From positions 1 to 64,000 of the forward strand of contig NZ_QPJV01000003.1 in assembly GCF_003337315.1 (NCBI RefSeq): a stretch of DNA of 64,000 bases, given 5' to 3'. This document shows positions 1 to 10,513 of the stretch, one piece after another. Numbering within the stretch: the stretch's first letter is position 1; each line of letters begins with the position of its first letter. This DNA comes from Vagococcus fluvialis (GTDB lineage: Bacteria; Bacillota; Bacilli; Lactobacillales; Vagococcaceae). The position numbers were made by a program, and so were the translations under genes. The notes beneath the pieces were generated by a model, which was not told where the DNA came from, made no database searches, and was given only the letters and a program-made list of their open reading frames with translations.

Positions 1-20
1 AGTAGTATTTTTCTAAAACT

Positions 21-92
21 GGCCCGTTGGTCAAGCGGTTAAGACACCGCCCTTTCACGGCGGTAACACGGGTTCGAGTCCCGTACGGGTCA
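21..92 (+). tRNA. tRNA-Glu (anticodon TTC)
   Basis: A 72-nt cloverleaf. The 7-bp acceptor stem GGCCCGT pairs with ACGGGTC (one G-U), the anticodon loop reads CTTTCAC with TTC as anticodon, and the T arm contains GGTTCGAGTCC. The discriminator base is A and CCA is not encoded. It may be the last gene of a tRNA cluster lying to the left, because little upstream sequence is in the window. Confidence 0.95.
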
Positions 93-100
93 TTATAGTT

Positions 101-133
101 AAGCTTAGAATATATATTCTAAGCTTTTTTTTT
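101..133 (+). terminator. Intrinsic terminator after tRNA-Glu
   Basis: A perfect 26-bp palindrome (13-bp arms starting AAGCTTAGAA) followed directly by a run of T residues. It sits 8 bases past the tRNA and ends that transcript. Confidence 0.9.
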
Positions 134-158
134 ATAAAAAATGGAAGGAGACAAGTAA

Positions 159-1502
159 ATGAAAGAAAAACTTTCAAGAAAAGAGAGATTGTTCATTGGT
201 TCGTTAATATTCGGTTTGTTTTTTGGAGCAGGAAACTTAATTTTTCCTATCCAAATTGGTCAAGAAGCTGGGAGTAATGTTTTTCAAGCAAATTTAGGTT
301 TTTTAGTAACAGGGATTGGCTTACCTTTTTTAGGATTAATTTCATTTGGCTTATCTAGAAGCTCGGATTTATATTCATTGGCAAGTAAAGTAGGAAAGAA
401 ATACGGGTTATGGTTTACAACGATTTTATATCTGATTATTGGACCGATGTTTGCTATGCCTCGCTTAGCAAGTACTTCTTTTGAAATCGGTTTGTCTCCA
501 TTTATAAAAAATGAATATCAAAACTTATTTTTATTATTGTTTAGTATTATTTTCTTTTTATGTGTTTGGTACTTTTCTAGAAAACCTAGTAGGATTTTAG
601 ATTATATTGGTAAATTTTTAACGCCATTATTTTTAATACTTTTATTTTTTATTTTATTGCTTTCCTTTTTAAATCCTTTAGGTGATTTAACTGGTAGCTT
701 ACCTCAGGATTCTTATGTGCAAGGAGCATTTTTCAAAGGATTCCAAGATGGTTATAATACGCTGGATGCTTTAGCTGCATTAGCTTTTGGGATGTTAATT
801 ATCGAGAACATTCAAAATTTTGAAATTAAAGAATCTAAGTTGATAGCTAAAGAAACGATGAAATCAGGTTTTGTTGGTATTGTTTTAATGGGAATTATTT
901 ACACGTTACTAGCATTTTTAGGTGCAATGTCATTGGGTACTTTTTCTTTAAATAAAAATGGCGGTATTACTTTAGCACAAGTCGCTGATTATTATTTAGG
1001 TCCAATTGGTAGCGTGATACTGGCAGTTATTGTAATTGTTGCGTGTTTAAAAACAGCGATCGGTTTAGCTACTGCTTTTGGGAGAACTTTTAGTGAGTTG
1101 TATCCGAATATTTCGTATCAAGTTTTTACTATCGGATGTATTTCTATAGCAGGTGTGATTGCAAATGTTGGTTTAAATCAAATTATTGCATTATCAATTC
1201 CAATCCTAATGTTTATCTATCCTCTTGCGATGACCTTGATTATTTTAGGTATTCTAGATCCAATTATTAAAGATAAACCTGAAGTCTATCGTTTTACAAC
1301 GTATTTCACGATGATTGTAAGTGTTTTTGATGGATTAAATAGCTTACCTTCGCATATTAAGGATACTAGCTTGATTAAAGTACTGCTAAATTTTGCTACA
1401 GACTATCTACCTTTATTTAATATTGGGATGTCTTGGATAGTTTTTGCTGTAGTTGGCTTCATTTTCGGTTGGTTATTAAATAAAAAAAGAGAACACGCCT
1501 AA
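159..1502 (+). CDS. brnQ: Branched-chain amino acid:cation symporter (BrnQ/LIVCS)
   Basis: This 447-aa, strongly hydrophobic protein has about 12 predicted membrane helices. Near the N-terminus it carries the LIVCS signature FGAGNLIFP (residues about 22-30). The family imports leucine, isoleucine and valine with Na+ or H+ across the cytoplasmic membrane. The ATG lies 7-8 bases after GGAAGGAG, which fixes the start. It appears monocistronic: the tRNA terminator is upstream and an inverted-repeat element begins at its stop codon. Length matches the family (about 440 aa). Family assignment is secure; substrate preference is not visible. Confidence 0.93.
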   Translation: MKEKLSRKERLFIGSLIFGLFFGAGNLIFPIQIGQEAGSNVFQANLGFLVTGIGLPFLGLISFGLSRSSDLYSLASKVGKKYGLWFTTILYLIIGPMFAMPRLASTSFEIGLSPFIKNEYQNLFLLLFSIIFFLCVWYFSRKPSRILDYIGKFLTPLFLILLFFILLLSFLNPLGDLTGSLPQDSYVQGAFFKGFQDGYNTLDALAALAFGMLIIENIQNFEIKESKLIAKETMKSGFVGIVLMGIIYTLLAFLGAMSLGTFSLNKNGGITLAQVADYYLGPIGSVILAVIVIVACLKTAIGLATAFGRTFSELYPNISYQVFTIGCISIAGVIANVGLNQIIALSIPILMFIYPLAMTLIILGILDPIIKDKPEVYRFTTYFTMIVSVFDGLNSLPSHIKDTSLIKVLLNFATDYLPLFNIGMSWIVFAVVGFIFGWLLNKKREHA

Positions 1503-1667
1503 TAAAATGTACCCTTTACCGTGGTCAGTGGACACTAAACAGAATGACGCCGCAGAACTACTATGAATCGTTAAGCACATAAAAAGATGACTTCCTCTTT
1601 AGGAAATCATCTTGATGACAGACAAACTCTTTTTTATTATGTCCTTGACATAGGGTACATTTTATAA
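1500..1667. mobile_element. MITE-like element or IS remnant with terminal inverted repeats
   Basis: The left end (1500-1515, TAATAAAATGTACCCT) and the right end (1652-1667, inverted, TTATAAAATGTACCCT) match at 15 of 16 positions. They enclose about 136 bp without an ORF. TGTACCC ends resemble those of some IS3-family elements, so this may be an internally deleted IS. The left repeat overlaps the brnQ stop codon. No target duplication was recognised. Confidence 0.5.
1581..1611 (-). terminator. Terminator for gpmA
   Basis: On the minus strand, GATGATTTCC and GGAAGTCATC form a 10-bp stem (one mismatch) around TAAAGA, followed by TTTTT. It lies inside the inverted-repeat element downstream of gpmA and is the first terminator met by rpiA-gpmA transcripts. 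Confidence 0.65.
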
Positions 1668-1688
1668 TGACGTTGTTCTCTTTTTGTC

Positions 1689-2375
1689 TTATAGGTAATA
1701 TTTTTTATTAAATGATAAATCATCATTTAATTCATAGACAAGTGGTTGTCCAGTTGGAATTTCTAGTCCCATAATATCTTCATCTGAAATATTTTCAATA
1801 TGTTTTGCTAAAGCTCGTAGTGAGTTTCCGTGAGCTGCTACTAAAATTGTTTTATTATCTTTTAAGGCTGGGGCAATATTGTCATCCCAAAACGGAACAA
1901 CTCGTTTTAGAGTAACTTTTAAGTTTTCTCCACCAGGTACAACTCGTTTATCAAGTGCCGCATATTTAGGATCATTTACTGCTGATTTAGGATCATCTTC
2001 TTCTAATAGTGGTGGCAGTGTGTCATAAGAACGACGCCAAAGTTGAACTTGGTCAGCTCCATATTTATCTGCTGTTTCTTGTTTGTTAAGTCCTTGAAGA
2101 GCTCCGTAGTGCCGTTCGTTTAAACGCCAAGATTTAATTTCTTGAATCCATAACTGATCTGACTCTTCTAAAACAAAGTGGCATGTTTTAATTGCTCGTT
2201 TTAAATATGATGTATAGGCAATGTCAAAGTTAATGTTAGCCTCTTTAATTTTTTTACCGGCTTCCTTAGCTTCGGCAACACCTTTTTCGCTTAAATCAAC
2301 ATCTTCCCAACCTGTGAACAAGTTAAGAGCATTCCATTCGCTTAATCCGTGACGCACAAATACTAATTGTTTCAT
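1689..2375 (-). CDS. gpmA: 2,3-bisphosphoglycerate-dependent phosphoglycerate mutase
   Basis: Interconverts 3- and 2-phosphoglycerate in glycolysis through a phosphohistidine. The 228-aa protein shows the RHG motif with H9, the conserved RLNERHYG block (E87), and the second catalytic histidine in AAHGNS (H182). An upstream in-frame start would overlap rpiA. The start chosen here ([10 protein letters not shown]) has GAGAGGAT 7 bases before the ATG and gives the family length. It follows rpiA by 19 bp and is probably co-transcribed with it. Confidence 0.95.
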   Translation of the reverse strand: MKQLVFVRHGLSEWNALNLFTGWEDVDLSEKGVAEAKEAGKKIKEANINFDIAYTSYLKRAIKTCHFVLEESDQLWIQEIKSWRLNERHYGALQGLNKQETADKYGADQVQLWRRSYDTLPPLLEEDDPKSAVNDPKYAALDKRVVPGGENLKVTLKRVVPFWDDNIAPALKDNKTILVAAHGNSLRALAKHIENISDEDIMGLEIPTGQPLVYELNDDLSFNKKYYL

Positions 2376-2394
2376 TGCTATCATCCTCTCTTTA

Positions 2395-3072
2395 TTAACG
2401 ATTGACTTCGATTGTTTTGACTCCCTCACTTGTACCAATAATAACACGATTTGTAATATCTAGGAATAAACCATGCTCCACAACTCCAACTTGCGTATCC
2501 AGCCAAGTAGCTAATTCTTTTGGCGCTTCGATTTTTTCTAAATGAAGGTCAATAATATAATTATTGCTATCTGTTAATAACTTTTTTCCAGTTTCGGTTA
2601 ATCTAAAACTTGGATTTAAGTTGTTTTCTTTCATTTTTTTGAAGATTTGTTCACTACCATAAGGAATAACTTCAACGGGGAGGGGAAAAGCTCCTAAGTG
2701 AGTTACCATTTTAGACTCATCTACAATCCAAATATTTTCTTTTGAATTTGTAGCAACAATTTTTTCAAATAAAAGAGCAGCTCCGCCACCTTTAGTGCCT
2801 TGGAAATCATTAGAAATTTCATCAGCACCGTCGATTGTTATATCTACATAATCAACTTCATCAATGCTTTTTAATGGAATGCCTAATCCCAGAGCTTGTT
2901 TTTCAGTGGCTTTAGAGGTAGTGACTCCTGTAATAGTTAAGCCTTCTTCTTTAATACGACGTCCAATTTCTTCTACCATAAAGTAGGCAGTGGATCCTGT
3001 CCCTAGACCTACTGTCATACCGTCTTTAACGTATTTTGCTGATTCAATACCAACCATTTGCTTTAAGTTCAT
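2395..3072 (-). CDS. rpiA: Ribose-5-phosphate isomerase A
   Basis: Interconverts ribose 5-phosphate and ribulose 5-phosphate in the pentose phosphate pathway. The 225-aa protein carries the RpiA substrate-loop motifs GLGTGST (about residue 22), DGADEI (about residue 81) and [11 protein letters not shown] (about residue 93), in the expected order. A GGGAGGAT site precedes the ATG. It is divergent from the str operon and upstream of gpmA. Length is normal for the family (about 225 aa). Confidence 0.95.
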   Translation of the reverse strand: MNLKQMVGIESAKYVKDGMTVGLGTGSTAYFMVEEIGRRIKEEGLTITGVTTSKATEKQALGLGIPLKSIDEVDYVDITIDGADEISNDFQGTKGGGAALLFEKIVATNSKENIWIVDESKMVTHLGAFPLPVEVIPYGSEQIFKKMKENNLNPSFRLTETGKKLLTDSNNYIIDLHLEKIEAPKELATWLDTQVGVVEHGLFLDITNRVIIGTSEGVKTIEVNR

Positions 3073-3166
3073 GCATATCCTCCCAGATTTTATTTATTCA
3101 ATACAGTAATTGTAAGATTAATTGATAAAAAAAGAAAGCATGAACATTATTTTTTTAGAAAAAGTA

Positions 3167-3347
3167 TTGACTAATTTTGTTTGCGTGTGATATAGTTACA
3201 AAGGTGCTTCAGACGGGTCTCTTGAGACGTGCTGACTGAAAAAAGCACAGTGTGATGCAGGAAATCTTGCATTAATTTTTTTAACTTTTAAAAAGAACCA
3301 CCTGGATGTGTGGGTCTATAGAAAGCAATAAGGAAGGAGGAACTATC
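3167..3347 (+). promoter_or_regulatory. str operon promoter and structured leader
   Basis: The -35 TTGACT (3167-3172) and -10 TATAGT (3191-3196) are 18 bp apart. The leader of about 145 nt can fold: GTGCTT (3204-3209) pairs with AAGCAC (3243-3248) around an inner GTCTC/GAGAC hairpin (3217-3228). A second hairpin, ATGCA/TGCAT (3255-3272), is followed by a T-rich run and looks like a weak attenuator. Ribosomal-protein autoregulation is plausible but not shown. Confidence 0.65.
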
Positions 3348-3761
3348 ATGCCTACTATTAATCAATTGGTACGTAAGTCTCGTAAATCAAAAATGACTAA
3401 ATCTGGATCTCCAGCTTTAGGAAAAAGTTACAACAGCTTTAAAAAATCTCAAACAGATGTGAACTCTCCTCAAAAACGTGGAGTTTGTACACGTGTTGGT
3501 ACGATGACACCTAAAAAACCTAACTCGGCGTTACGTAAATATGCCCGTGTTCGTTTGTCAAACTTAATTGAAGTGACAGCTTACATTCCTGGTATTGGAC
3601 ATAACTTGCAAGAGCATAGTGTTGTTTTAATCCGTGGTGGACGTGTGAAAGATTTACCTGGGGTACGTTATCACATCGTTCGTGGAGCTTTAGATACAGC
3701 TGGTGTTACAGATCGTAAACAAAGCCGTTCTAAATACGGAACTAAAAAACCTAAAAAATAA
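3348..3761 (+). CDS. rpsL: 30S ribosomal protein S12
   Basis: Decoding-centre protein of the small subunit. The ATG after GGAAGGAGG gives 137 aa starting [10 protein letters not shown]; an upstream in-frame start adds 14 unlikely residues. The streptomycin-sensitive lysines are both present: K56 in TPKKPNSA and K101 in RVKDLPGV (Gram-positive numbering), so no rpsL streptomycin-resistance substitution is seen. First gene of the str operon. Confidence 0.98.
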   Translation: MPTINQLVRKSRKSKMTKSGSPALGKSYNSFKKSQTDVNSPQKRGVCTRVGTMTPKKPNSALRKYARVRLSNLIEVTAYIPGIGHNLQEHSVVLIRGGRVKDLPGVRYHIVRGALDTAGVTDRKQSRSKYGTKKPKK

Positions 3762-3804
3762 ATCTATTTAAAAAATTAAAAATTCTTGGAAGGAGGAGTT
3801 ACAC

Positions 3805-4275
3805 ATGCCTCGAAAAGGTCCTGTTACAAAACGTGAAGTTTTACCAGATCCGATTTATAATTCTAAATTAGTTACTCGTTTAATCAACCGCGTAATGATT
3901 GATGGTAAGCGTGGTGTTGCTTCAAGCATTATTTATGATGCATTTGATATTATTAAAGAATCTACAGGGAATGATCCATTAGAAGTTTTCGAACAAGCAA
4001 TGGAAAACATTATGCCTGTTCTTGAAGTTAAAGCTCGCCGTGTTGGTGGTTCTAACTATCAAGTACCAGTTGAAGTTCGCCCAGAGCGTCGTTCAACTTT
4101 AGGCTTACGTTGGTTAGTTAACTATGCACGTTTACGTGGAGAGCACACTATGGATCAACGTTTAGCTAAAGAAATCATGGATGCAGCTAACAATTCTGGC
4201 GCTTCTGTTAAGAAACGTGAAGATGTACATAAAATGGCTGAAGCCAACAGAGCATTCGCTCACTATCGTTGGTAA
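3805..4275 (+). CDS. rpsG: 30S ribosomal protein S7
   Basis: Primary 16S rRNA-binding protein of the small-subunit head. The 156 aa begin [10 protein letters not shown] and end AHYRW, both typical for bacterial S7. It lies 43 bp after rpsL behind a strong GGAAGGAGG. An AT-rich hairpin lies between rpsG and fusA (about 4291-4309), without a T-run that would make it a clear terminator. Confidence 0.98.
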   Translation: MPRKGPVTKREVLPDPIYNSKLVTRLINRVMIDGKRGVASSIIYDAFDIIKESTGNDPLEVFEQAMENIMPVLEVKARRVGGSNYQVPVEVRPERRSTLGLRWLVNYARLRGEHTMDQRLAKEIMDAANNSGASVKKREDVHKMAEANRAFAHYRW

Positions 4276-4364
4276 AATCCTCTTTATAGTAATTAAAAAC
4301 TTTAATTATTATTTAAGTGTCTATACAACGAATAATTACAATAAGAGAGGAGAAATATTTTAAG

Positions 4365-6452
4365 ATGGCAAGAGAATTTTCATTAGAAAACACTCGTAAT
4401 ATTGGGATCATGGCTCACGTTGATGCTGGAAAAACAACAACAACAGAGCGTATCTTGTATTACACTGGTAAAATCCATAAACTTGGTGAAACTCACGAAG
4501 GAGCTTCACAAATGGACTGGATGGAACAAGAGCAAGAACGTGGTATCACAATCACTTCTGCAGCTACAACTGCACAGTGGAAAGGTTACCGTGTAAACAT
4601 CATCGATACTCCTGGACACGTGGACTTCACAATTGAAGTACAACGTTCTCTACGTGTATTAGACGGTGCGGTTACAGTACTTGACTCACAATCTGGTGTT
4701 GAGCCTCAAACAGAAACAGTTTGGCGCCAAGCAACTGATTATAAAGTTCCACGTGTTGTATTCTGTAATAAAATGGATAAAATTGGTGCTGATTTCTTAT
4801 ACTCAGTAAAAACATTGCATGACCGCTTACAAGCTAACGCTCATCCAATCCAATTGCCAATCGGTTCAGAAGATAACTTCACTGGAATCATTGATTTAAT
4901 TACAATGAAAGCTGAAATCTATACTAACGACTTAGGAACAGACATCCGCGAGGAAGAAATCCCTGAAGAGTATATGGAACAAGCTATTGAATGGCGTGAA
5001 AAATTAGTGGAGGCAGTAGCTGAAACTGATGAAGACTTAATGATGAAATACTTAGACGGAGAAGAAATCTCTATCGAAGAATTAAAAGCAGGTATTCGTC
5101 GCGCTACAATCAACGTTGAATTCTTCCCAGTAATGGCTGGATCAGCGTTTAAAAACAAAGGTGTTCAGTTAATGCTTGACGCTGTTTTAGATTACTTACC
5201 AGCTCCAACTGATGTTGAGGCTATCAAAGGTATTGATACTAAAACTGATGAAGAAACAGTACGTCCTTCAGACGATTCCGCTCCATTCTCATCATTAGCA
5301 TTTAAAGTTATGACTGACCCATTCGTAGGTCGTTTAACATTCTTCCGTGTATACTCTGGTACTTTAGAAAGTGGTTCATACGTATTGAATGCTTCTAAAG
5401 GTAAAAAAGAGCGTATCGGACGTATCCTACAAATGCATGCAAACAGCCGTGAAGAAATTAATACAGTTTATTCAGGTGATATTGCAGCAGCAGTTGGTCT
5501 TAAAGATACAACTACTGGGGATACTTTATGTGATATGGATGCACCAGTTATCTTAGAATCAATTGAGTTCCCAGAACCAGTTATTCAAGTAGCTGTTGAG
5601 CCTAAATCTAAAGCTGACCAAGATAAAATGGGTGTTGCTTTACAAAAACTTGCTGAAGAAGATCCTTCATTCCGAGTTGAAACAAACGTTGAAACTGGAG
5701 AAACTGTTATCTCTGGTATGGGTGAGTTACACTTAGACGTTTTAGTAGACCGTATGAGACGTGAATTCAGAGTTGAAGCTAACGTTGGTGCTCCTCAAGT
5801 TTCTTACCGTGAAACATTTAGAGCTCCACTTACTCAAGCTGAAGGTAAGTTCGTACGTCAATCAGGTGGTAAAGGACAATACGGTCACGTATGGGTTGAA
5901 TTTACTCCTAACGAAGAAGGAAAAGGCTTTGAATTCGAAAACGCAATCGTTGGTGGTGTGGTTCCTCGTGAATACATCCCTGCAGTTGAAAAAGGATTAG
6001 CAGACTCTATGAACAATGGTGTACTTGCTGGATATCCTTTAGTAGATATTAAAGCTAAACTTTATGATGGTTCATACCATGATGTTGACTCGAACGAGAC
6101 AGCATTCCGTGTGGCAGCATCTATGGCATTACGTGCCGCAGCTAAGAAAGCACAACCTGCAATCTTAGAACCTATGATGAAAGTTACTGTAACAGTTCCT
6201 GAAGAATACTTAGGGGACATTATGGGACACGTAACAAGTCGTCGTGGACGTGTTGAAGGTATGGAAGCACATGGTAACTCACAAATCGTTAACGCGATGG
6301 TTCCACTTGCTGAAATGTTTGGATACGCAACTACATTACGTTCTGCAACTCAAGGACGTGGTACATTTATGATGGTATTTGACCACTATGAAGACGTACC
6401 AAAATCTATTCAAGAAGAAATCATTAAGAAAAATGGTGGAAACGCTGAATAG
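4365..6452 (+). CDS. fusA: Elongation factor G
   Basis: Translocation GTPase. The 695-aa protein has the G1 motif AHVDAGKTT, switch-2 region DTPGHVDF, and NKMD, followed by the EF-G domains. The start [10 protein letters not shown] follows AGAGAGGAG with correct spacing; a longer in-frame start at 4317 would add 16 residues not seen in the family. It lies between rpsG and tuf, the standard str operon order. Confidence 0.98.
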   Translation: MAREFSLENTRNIGIMAHVDAGKTTTTERILYYTGKIHKLGETHEGASQMDWMEQEQERGITITSAATTAQWKGYRVNIIDTPGHVDFTIEVQRSLRVLDGAVTVLDSQSGVEPQTETVWRQATDYKVPRVVFCNKMDKIGADFLYSVKTLHDRLQANAHPIQLPIGSEDNFTGIIDLITMKAEIYTNDLGTDIREEEIPEEYMEQAIEWREKLVEAVAETDEDLMMKYLDGEEISIEELKAGIRRATINVEFFPVMAGSAFKNKGVQLMLDAVLDYLPAPTDVEAIKGIDTKTDEETVRPSDDSAPFSSLAFKVMTDPFVGRLTFFRVYSGTLESGSYVLNASKGKKERIGRILQMHANSREEINTVYSGDIAAAVGLKDTTTGDTLCDMDAPVILESIEFPEPVIQVAVEPKSKADQDKMGVALQKLAEEDPSFRVETNVETGETVISGMGELHLDVLVDRMRREFRVEANVGAPQVSYRETFRAPLTQAEGKFVRQSGGKGQYGHVWVEFTPNEEGKGFEFENAIVGGVVPREYIPAVEKGLADSMNNGVLAGYPLVDIKAKLYDGSYHDVDSNETAFRVAASMALRAAAKKAQPAILEPMMKVTVTVPEEYLGDIMGHVTSRRGRVEGMEAHGNSQIVNAMVPLAEMFGYATTLRSATQGRGTFMMVFDHYEDVPKSIQEEIIKKNGGNAE

Positions 6453-6494
6453 AATTCGCTAGGCATTTGCTTAGTTTTCATGTAAAATGAATAG

Positions 6495-6529
6495 TTGAAG
6501 GAATAAATATTGATTTTATTCCTTCTTCA
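6495..6529 (+). other. fusA-tuf intergenic hairpin
   Basis: GAAGGAATAAA and TTTATTCCTTC form an 11-bp stem, extendable by TTGAA/TTCAA with slippage. No T-run follows, so it is more likely an mRNA stability or attenuation structure than a full terminator. It could help set different levels of EF-G and EF-Tu. Confidence 0.4.
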
Positions 6530-6581
6530 ATATATTATAAAAATAAAATTAACTTTTATATTTTAGGAGGAATTATTCAAA

Positions 6582-7769
6582 ATGGCAAAAGAAAAATTTG
6601 ACCGCTCGAAATCCCATGTAAACATCGGAACAATCGGACACGTTGACCACGGTAAAACTACTTTATCAGCAGCTATTGCAACTGTTTTAGCTAAAAAATT
6701 AGGTGGAGAAGCTCGTAACTACGCTGAAATCGATAACGCTCCAGAAGAAAAAGAACGTGGAATCACAATCAACACTTCTCATATCGAATATGAAACTGAA
6801 ACTCGTCACTACGCTCACGTGGACTGCCCAGGACACGCGGACTACGTTAAAAACATGATCACTGGTGCTGCTCAAATGGACGGCGCTATCTTAGTAGTAT
6901 CTGCAGCTGATGGTCCAATGCCACAAACTCGCGAGCACATTCTTTTATCTCGTAACGTTGGTGTTCCATACATCGTTGTTTTCTTAAACAAAATGGATAT
7001 GGTTGACGACGAAGAATTATTAGAATTAGTTGAAATGGAAGTTCGTGACTTATTATCAGAATACGATTTCCCTGGTGATGACACTCCTGTTGTTGCTGGT
7101 TCAGCACTTAAAGCTTTAGAAGGTGAAGAAGCTTACGAAGAAAAAATCATGGAATTAATGGCTGAAGTTGATGCTTACATCCCAACTCCAGAACGTCAAA
7201 CTGACAAACCGTTCATGATGCCAGTTGAGGACGTATTCTCAATCACTGGACGTGGAACTGTTGCTACAGGACGTGTTGAACGTGGACAAGTTCGTGTTGG
7301 TGATGAAGTTGAATTAGTAGGTATTGCTGAAGAAACTTCTAAAACAACTGTAACAGGTGTTGAAATGTTCCGTAAATTATTAGATTACGCAGAAGCAGGA
7401 GACAACATTGGTGCTTTATTACGTGGGGTAGCTCGTGAAGATATCCAACGTGGACAAGTATTAGCAGCTCCTGGAACAATTACTCCACATACAAAATTTA
7501 CAGCAGAAGTTTATGTTTTATCTAAAGAAGAAGGTGGACGTCATACTCCATTCTTCACTAACTACCGCCCACAATTCTATTTCCGTACTACTGATGTAAC
7601 TGGTGTTTGTCAATTACCAGAAGGTACTGAAATGGTAATGCCTGGTGACAATGTTGCTATGGAAGTTGAATTAATTCACCCAATCGCTATCGAAGAAGGA
7701 ACTCGTTTCTCAATTCGTGAAGGTGGACGTACAGTTGGTTCTGGCGTTGTAACAAGTATCTTAGGATAA
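6582..7769 (+). CDS. tuf: Elongation factor Tu
   Basis: Delivers aminoacyl-tRNA to the ribosome. The 395-aa protein has G1 GHVDHGKT, the DCPGHADY switch-2 motif and NKMDM. Codon use is strongly biased, as expected for a very highly expressed gene. RBS AGGAGGAA. Last gene of the str operon; only one copy is in this window. Confidence 0.98.
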   Translation: MAKEKFDRSKSHVNIGTIGHVDHGKTTLSAAIATVLAKKLGGEARNYAEIDNAPEEKERGITINTSHIEYETETRHYAHVDCPGHADYVKNMITGAAQMDGAILVVSAADGPMPQTREHILLSRNVGVPYIVVFLNKMDMVDDEELLELVEMEVRDLLSEYDFPGDDTPVVAGSALKALEGEEAYEEKIMELMAEVDAYIPTPERQTDKPFMMPVEDVFSITGRGTVATGRVERGQVRVGDEVELVGIAEETSKTTVTGVEMFRKLLDYAEAGDNIGALLRGVAREDIQRGQVLAAPGTITPHTKFTAEVYVLSKEEGGRHTPFFTNYRPQFYFRTTDVTGVCQLPEGTEMVMPGDNVAMEVELIHPIAIEEGTRFSIREGGRTVGSGVVTSILG

Positions 7770-7816
7770 TTATATTAAATTAAGATAAATTAAAAGCTAC
7801 ATGTGTCCGGACGTAA

Positions 7817-7847
7817 GGTTGAAAACTAATGTTTTCAACCTTTTTTT
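7817..7847 (+). terminator. Terminator of the str operon
   Basis: GGTTGAAAAC, loop TAAT, GTTTTCAACC, then seven T residues. A perfect 10-bp stem 47 bp past the tuf stop codon. Confidence 0.95.
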
Positions 7848-7911
7848 GTTGTGTAAACTAATCTTATAGGGTAACATTAAGTATCTAATAATTTATCAAG
7901 GAGTTATACTA

Positions 7912-8364
7912 ATGAACAAAAGTGGAAAAATTTTTTGGTTACTTTTATCTATTCTATTTGCAGTAGGATCGATTACCGCAGGGACTATCTATGACGGTAA
8001 GAGGAAAAAGAATTTAGAAATTCAAACGGTTAAAACAACTTCTTCTATTAAACTAGAAGAAACTAATAATGATATAGAAGAAAAAGGTAAAACATCCAAA
8101 ACAGAAGAATCAAAAACAAAAACAAAAAACTCAGAGGAAGATTCTAATCTTACTGAAGCAGATTCTACCGCAGTCACTAATGCTGAAAATTTAATTAGTG
8201 TTATCATTGTAGATGGCCAAGTAGGATCTAACTTTACTCTAGATGATTATAAATCGGCTAAGTTAGCGGTAGACAACCTTCCAAGTAGTTCTAAAAAGAC
8301 TGAATTAAGTGAAAAAATCACTCAAATTGAGACAGCTTTAACCAATATGGGAATTGCTTATTAA
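7912..8364 (+). CDS. Small membrane-anchored protein of unknown function
   Basis: Not recognised. The 150-aa protein has one N-terminal hydrophobic helix (about residues 8-26) without a lipobox cysteine. A low-complexity, Lys/Glu/Ser/Thr-rich linker follows (about 35-85), then a short C-terminal part with DDYKSAKLAVDNLPSS that looks helical. This is the layout of an extracytoplasmic protein tethered by an uncleaved anchor. It sits alone between the str terminator and the S10 promoter. AAGGAG precedes the ATG. Confidence 0.7.
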   Translation: MNKSGKIFWLLLSILFAVGSITAGTIYDGKRKKNLEIQTVKTTSSIKLEETNNDIEEKGKTSKTEESKTKTKNSEEDSNLTEADSTAVTNAENLISVIIVDGQVGSNFTLDDYKSAKLAVDNLPSSSKKTELSEKITQIETALTNMGIAY

Positions 8365-8383
8365 AAGAATAAAAAAAACTGTA

Positions 8384-8412
8384 AAAAAAGCTTGTCACCA
8401 AGCTTTTTTTTT
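8384..8412 (+). terminator. Terminator upstream of the S10 operon
   Basis: AAAAAAGCTTG, loop TCAC, CAAGCTTTTTTTT. It ends the preceding 150-aa gene. Its right half is also the spacer of the S10 promoter. Confidence 0.85.
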
Positions 8413-8580
8413 AGTATACTCTTTAAAGTGCTGATAAAAAAGTATGATGGTATCTCGAAGAGAAATACCGGGCTTTGAAGCGAGAGGTTGCGACACACCA
8501 GGGAGCTTTGCCATGGTGGTGAGTTGGAGATTTTCGTGGAGCTATGTCTACTAAACAAAATAGGCGAAGGAGGGAACATA
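8392..8580 (+). promoter_or_regulatory. S10 operon promoter and leader
   Basis: TTGTCA (8392-8397), a 17-bp spacer and TATACT (8415-8420) form a near-consensus promoter lying inside the preceding terminator hairpin. The leader of about 150 nt has a GGTAT/ATACC hairpin (about 8450-8470) and a CACACCA/TGGTGGTG pairing near 8494-8522. This is compatible with ribosomal-protein feedback control, which is inferred only. Confidence 0.7.
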
Positions 8581-8889
8581 ATGGCAAAACAAAAAATTCG
8601 TATCAGATTAAAAGCGTATGAACACCGTGTATTAGATCAATCTGCAGAGAAAATTGTAGAAACAGCAAAAAGAACAGGTGCTGAAGTATCGGGTCCAATC
8701 CCATTACCAACAGACCGTTCAGTTTATACAGTTATCCGCGCTACTCATAAATACAAAGATTCACGCGAACAATTCGAAATGCGTACTCACAAACGTCTTA
8801 TCGACATCGTGAGCCCAACACCAAAAACAGTTGATGCTTTAATGAAGCTTGACTTACCAAGTGGTGTGAACATCGAAATCAAATTATAA
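8581..8889 (+). CDS. rpsJ: 30S ribosomal protein S10
   Basis: First gene of the S10 operon; S10 also acts as transcription factor NusE. The start [10 protein letters not shown] after GAAGGAGGG gives the family length of 102 aa. A longer in-frame reading from 8488 runs back through the structured leader and is rejected. Confidence 0.98.
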   Translation: MAKQKIRIRLKAYEHRVLDQSAEKIVETAKRTGAEVSGPIPLPTDRSVYTVIRATHKYKDSREQFEMRTHKRLIDIVSPTPKTVDALMKLDLPSGVNIEIKL

Positions 8890-8910
8890 TAAAATCATGG
8901 AGGTGTACTC

Positions 8911-9546
8911 ATGACTAAAGGAATCTTAGGAAAAAAAGTAGGTATGACACAAGTCTTTACTGAAAATGGTGAATTAGTACCAGTTACTGTTATCGAAGCA
9001 ACACCAAACGTTGTTTTACAAGTAAAAACAGTTGAAACTGATGGCTATGAAGCTGTTCAAGTTGGATTTGATGATAAACGTGAAGTTTTATCAAACAAAC
9101 CTGCTAAAGGTCATGTTGCAAAAGCAAATACTGCTCCTAAGCGCTTCATTAAAGAATTCAATAATGTAGAGCTTGGAGAATACGAAGTAGGACAAGAAAT
9201 CAAGGTTGATGTCTTCCAAGCAGGAGACGTTGTTGATGTTACAGGTACAACGAAAGGGAAAGGTTTCCAAGGTGTTATCAAACGCCATAACCAATCTCGT
9301 GGGCCAATGACTCACGGTTCTCGTTTCCATCGTCGTCCTGGGTCAATGGGTGCTGCATCTTATCCAGCCCGTGTATTTAAAGGTAAAAAACTTGCAGGAC
9401 GTATGGGTGGCGATCGTGTAACGATTCAAAACTTAGAAATCGTAAGAGTTGATGCAGATAAAAATGTAATCTTAGTTAAAGGTAATGTACCTGGAGCTAA
9501 AAAATCATTAATCGAAATTAAAACAGCAGTTAAAGCTGCTAAATAA
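8911..9546 (+). CDS. rplC: 50S ribosomal protein L3
   Basis: Assembly-initiating 23S rRNA-binding protein of the large subunit. The 211-aa sequence begins [16 protein letters not shown] and contains the L3 signature with the RRPGSMG segment reaching towards the peptidyl transferase centre. RBS GGAGGTG. 21 bp after rpsJ. Confidence 0.97.
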   Translation: MTKGILGKKVGMTQVFTENGELVPVTVIEATPNVVLQVKTVETDGYEAVQVGFDDKREVLSNKPAKGHVAKANTAPKRFIKEFNNVELGEYEVGQEIKVDVFQAGDVVDVTGTTKGKGFQGVIKRHNQSRGPMTHGSRFHRRPGSMGAASYPARVFKGKKLAGRMGGDRVTIQNLEIVRVDADKNVILVKGNVPGAKKSLIEIKTAVKAAK

Positions 9547-9570
9547 TCGTGGGAGAGGAGGAACTAAAGA

Positions 9571-10194
9571 ATGACATCTGTAGCATTATTTAAACAAGAT
9601 GGAACTCAAAATGGCGAAATTACTTTAAATGAAGCAATTTTTGGTATTGAGCCTAACGAAAATGTAGTCTACGATGCAATTATCATGCAACGTGCTTCAT
9701 TAAGACAAGGAACACATGCTGTTAAAAATCGTAGTGCTGTTCGCGGTGGTGGACGTAAACCATGGCGTCAAAAAGGAACTGGTCGTGCACGTCAAGGATC
9801 AATCCGCTCACCACAATGGCGTGGAGGTGGAGTTGTATTTGGACCAACACCACGTTCATACAGCTACAAATTACCTAAAAAAGTTCGTCGTTTAGCAATC
9901 AAATCAGTTTTATCTGAAAAAGTTATCGAGAACAAATTAGTTGTTGTTGAAGGTTTATCATTTGATGCACCAAAAACAAAAGAATTCAAACAAGTTTTAG
10001 CTAACTTGAGTGTAGACACAAAAGTATTAGTTGTTTTAGAAAGTGGCAATGATTTTGCAGCTTTATCAGGACGTAACTTACCAAACGTTTCAATCGTTGA
10101 ATCAAATAACGTAAGTGTTCTTGATGTAGTAGCAGCTGATAAAATGTTGATTACTAAAGCAGCTCTGACTCACGTAGAGGAGGTACTTGCATAA
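9571..10194 (+). CDS. rplD: 50S ribosomal protein L4
   Basis: Exit-tunnel protein; in E. coli it autoregulates the S10 operon, which is not established here. The 207-aa sequence has the basic tunnel-loop segment [18 protein letters not shown]. Its stop overlaps the rplW start by one base (TAATG), so the two genes are translationally coupled. Confidence 0.97.
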   Translation: MTSVALFKQDGTQNGEITLNEAIFGIEPNENVVYDAIIMQRASLRQGTHAVKNRSAVRGGGRKPWRQKGTGRARQGSIRSPQWRGGGVVFGPTPRSYSYKLPKKVRRLAIKSVLSEKVIENKLVVVEGLSFDAPKTKEFKQVLANLSVDTKVLVVLESGNDFAALSGRNLPNVSIVESNNVSVLDVVAADKMLITKAALTHVEEVLA

Positions 10195-10481
10195 TGGAAT
10201 TTACTGATGTAATCAAACGTCCAGTTATTACAGAAGCATCTGTAACAGCAATGGATGAAAAAAAATACACTTTTGAAGTGGATACTAGAGCTAACAAAAC
10301 ATTAGTTAAGCAAGCTGTAGAAGCAGCTTTTGGCGTTAAAGTTGAAAAAGTAAATATCATGAACGTAAAACCTAAGTTCAAAAGAATGGGTAAATACGGT
10401 GGATATACTAACAAACGTCGTAAAGCAATCGTTAAATTAACACAAGACTCAAAAGAAATTCAAATTTTTGATGCTGAATAA
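10194..10481 (+). CDS. rplW: 50S ribosomal protein L23
   Basis: Protein at the tunnel exit that docks trigger factor and SRP. The 95-aa sequence begins [16 protein letters not shown], typical of bacterial L23. The start overlaps the rplD stop, and its GAGGAGG lies within rplD. Confidence 0.97.
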   Translation: MEFTDVIKRPVITEASVTAMDEKKYTFEVDTRANKTLVKQAVEAAFGVKVEKVNIMNVKPKFKRMGKYGGYTNKRRKAIVKLTQDSKEIQIFDAE

Positions 10482-10513
10482 TTAAAGCATTAACTAAAGT
10501 AGGAGGGAATCAC

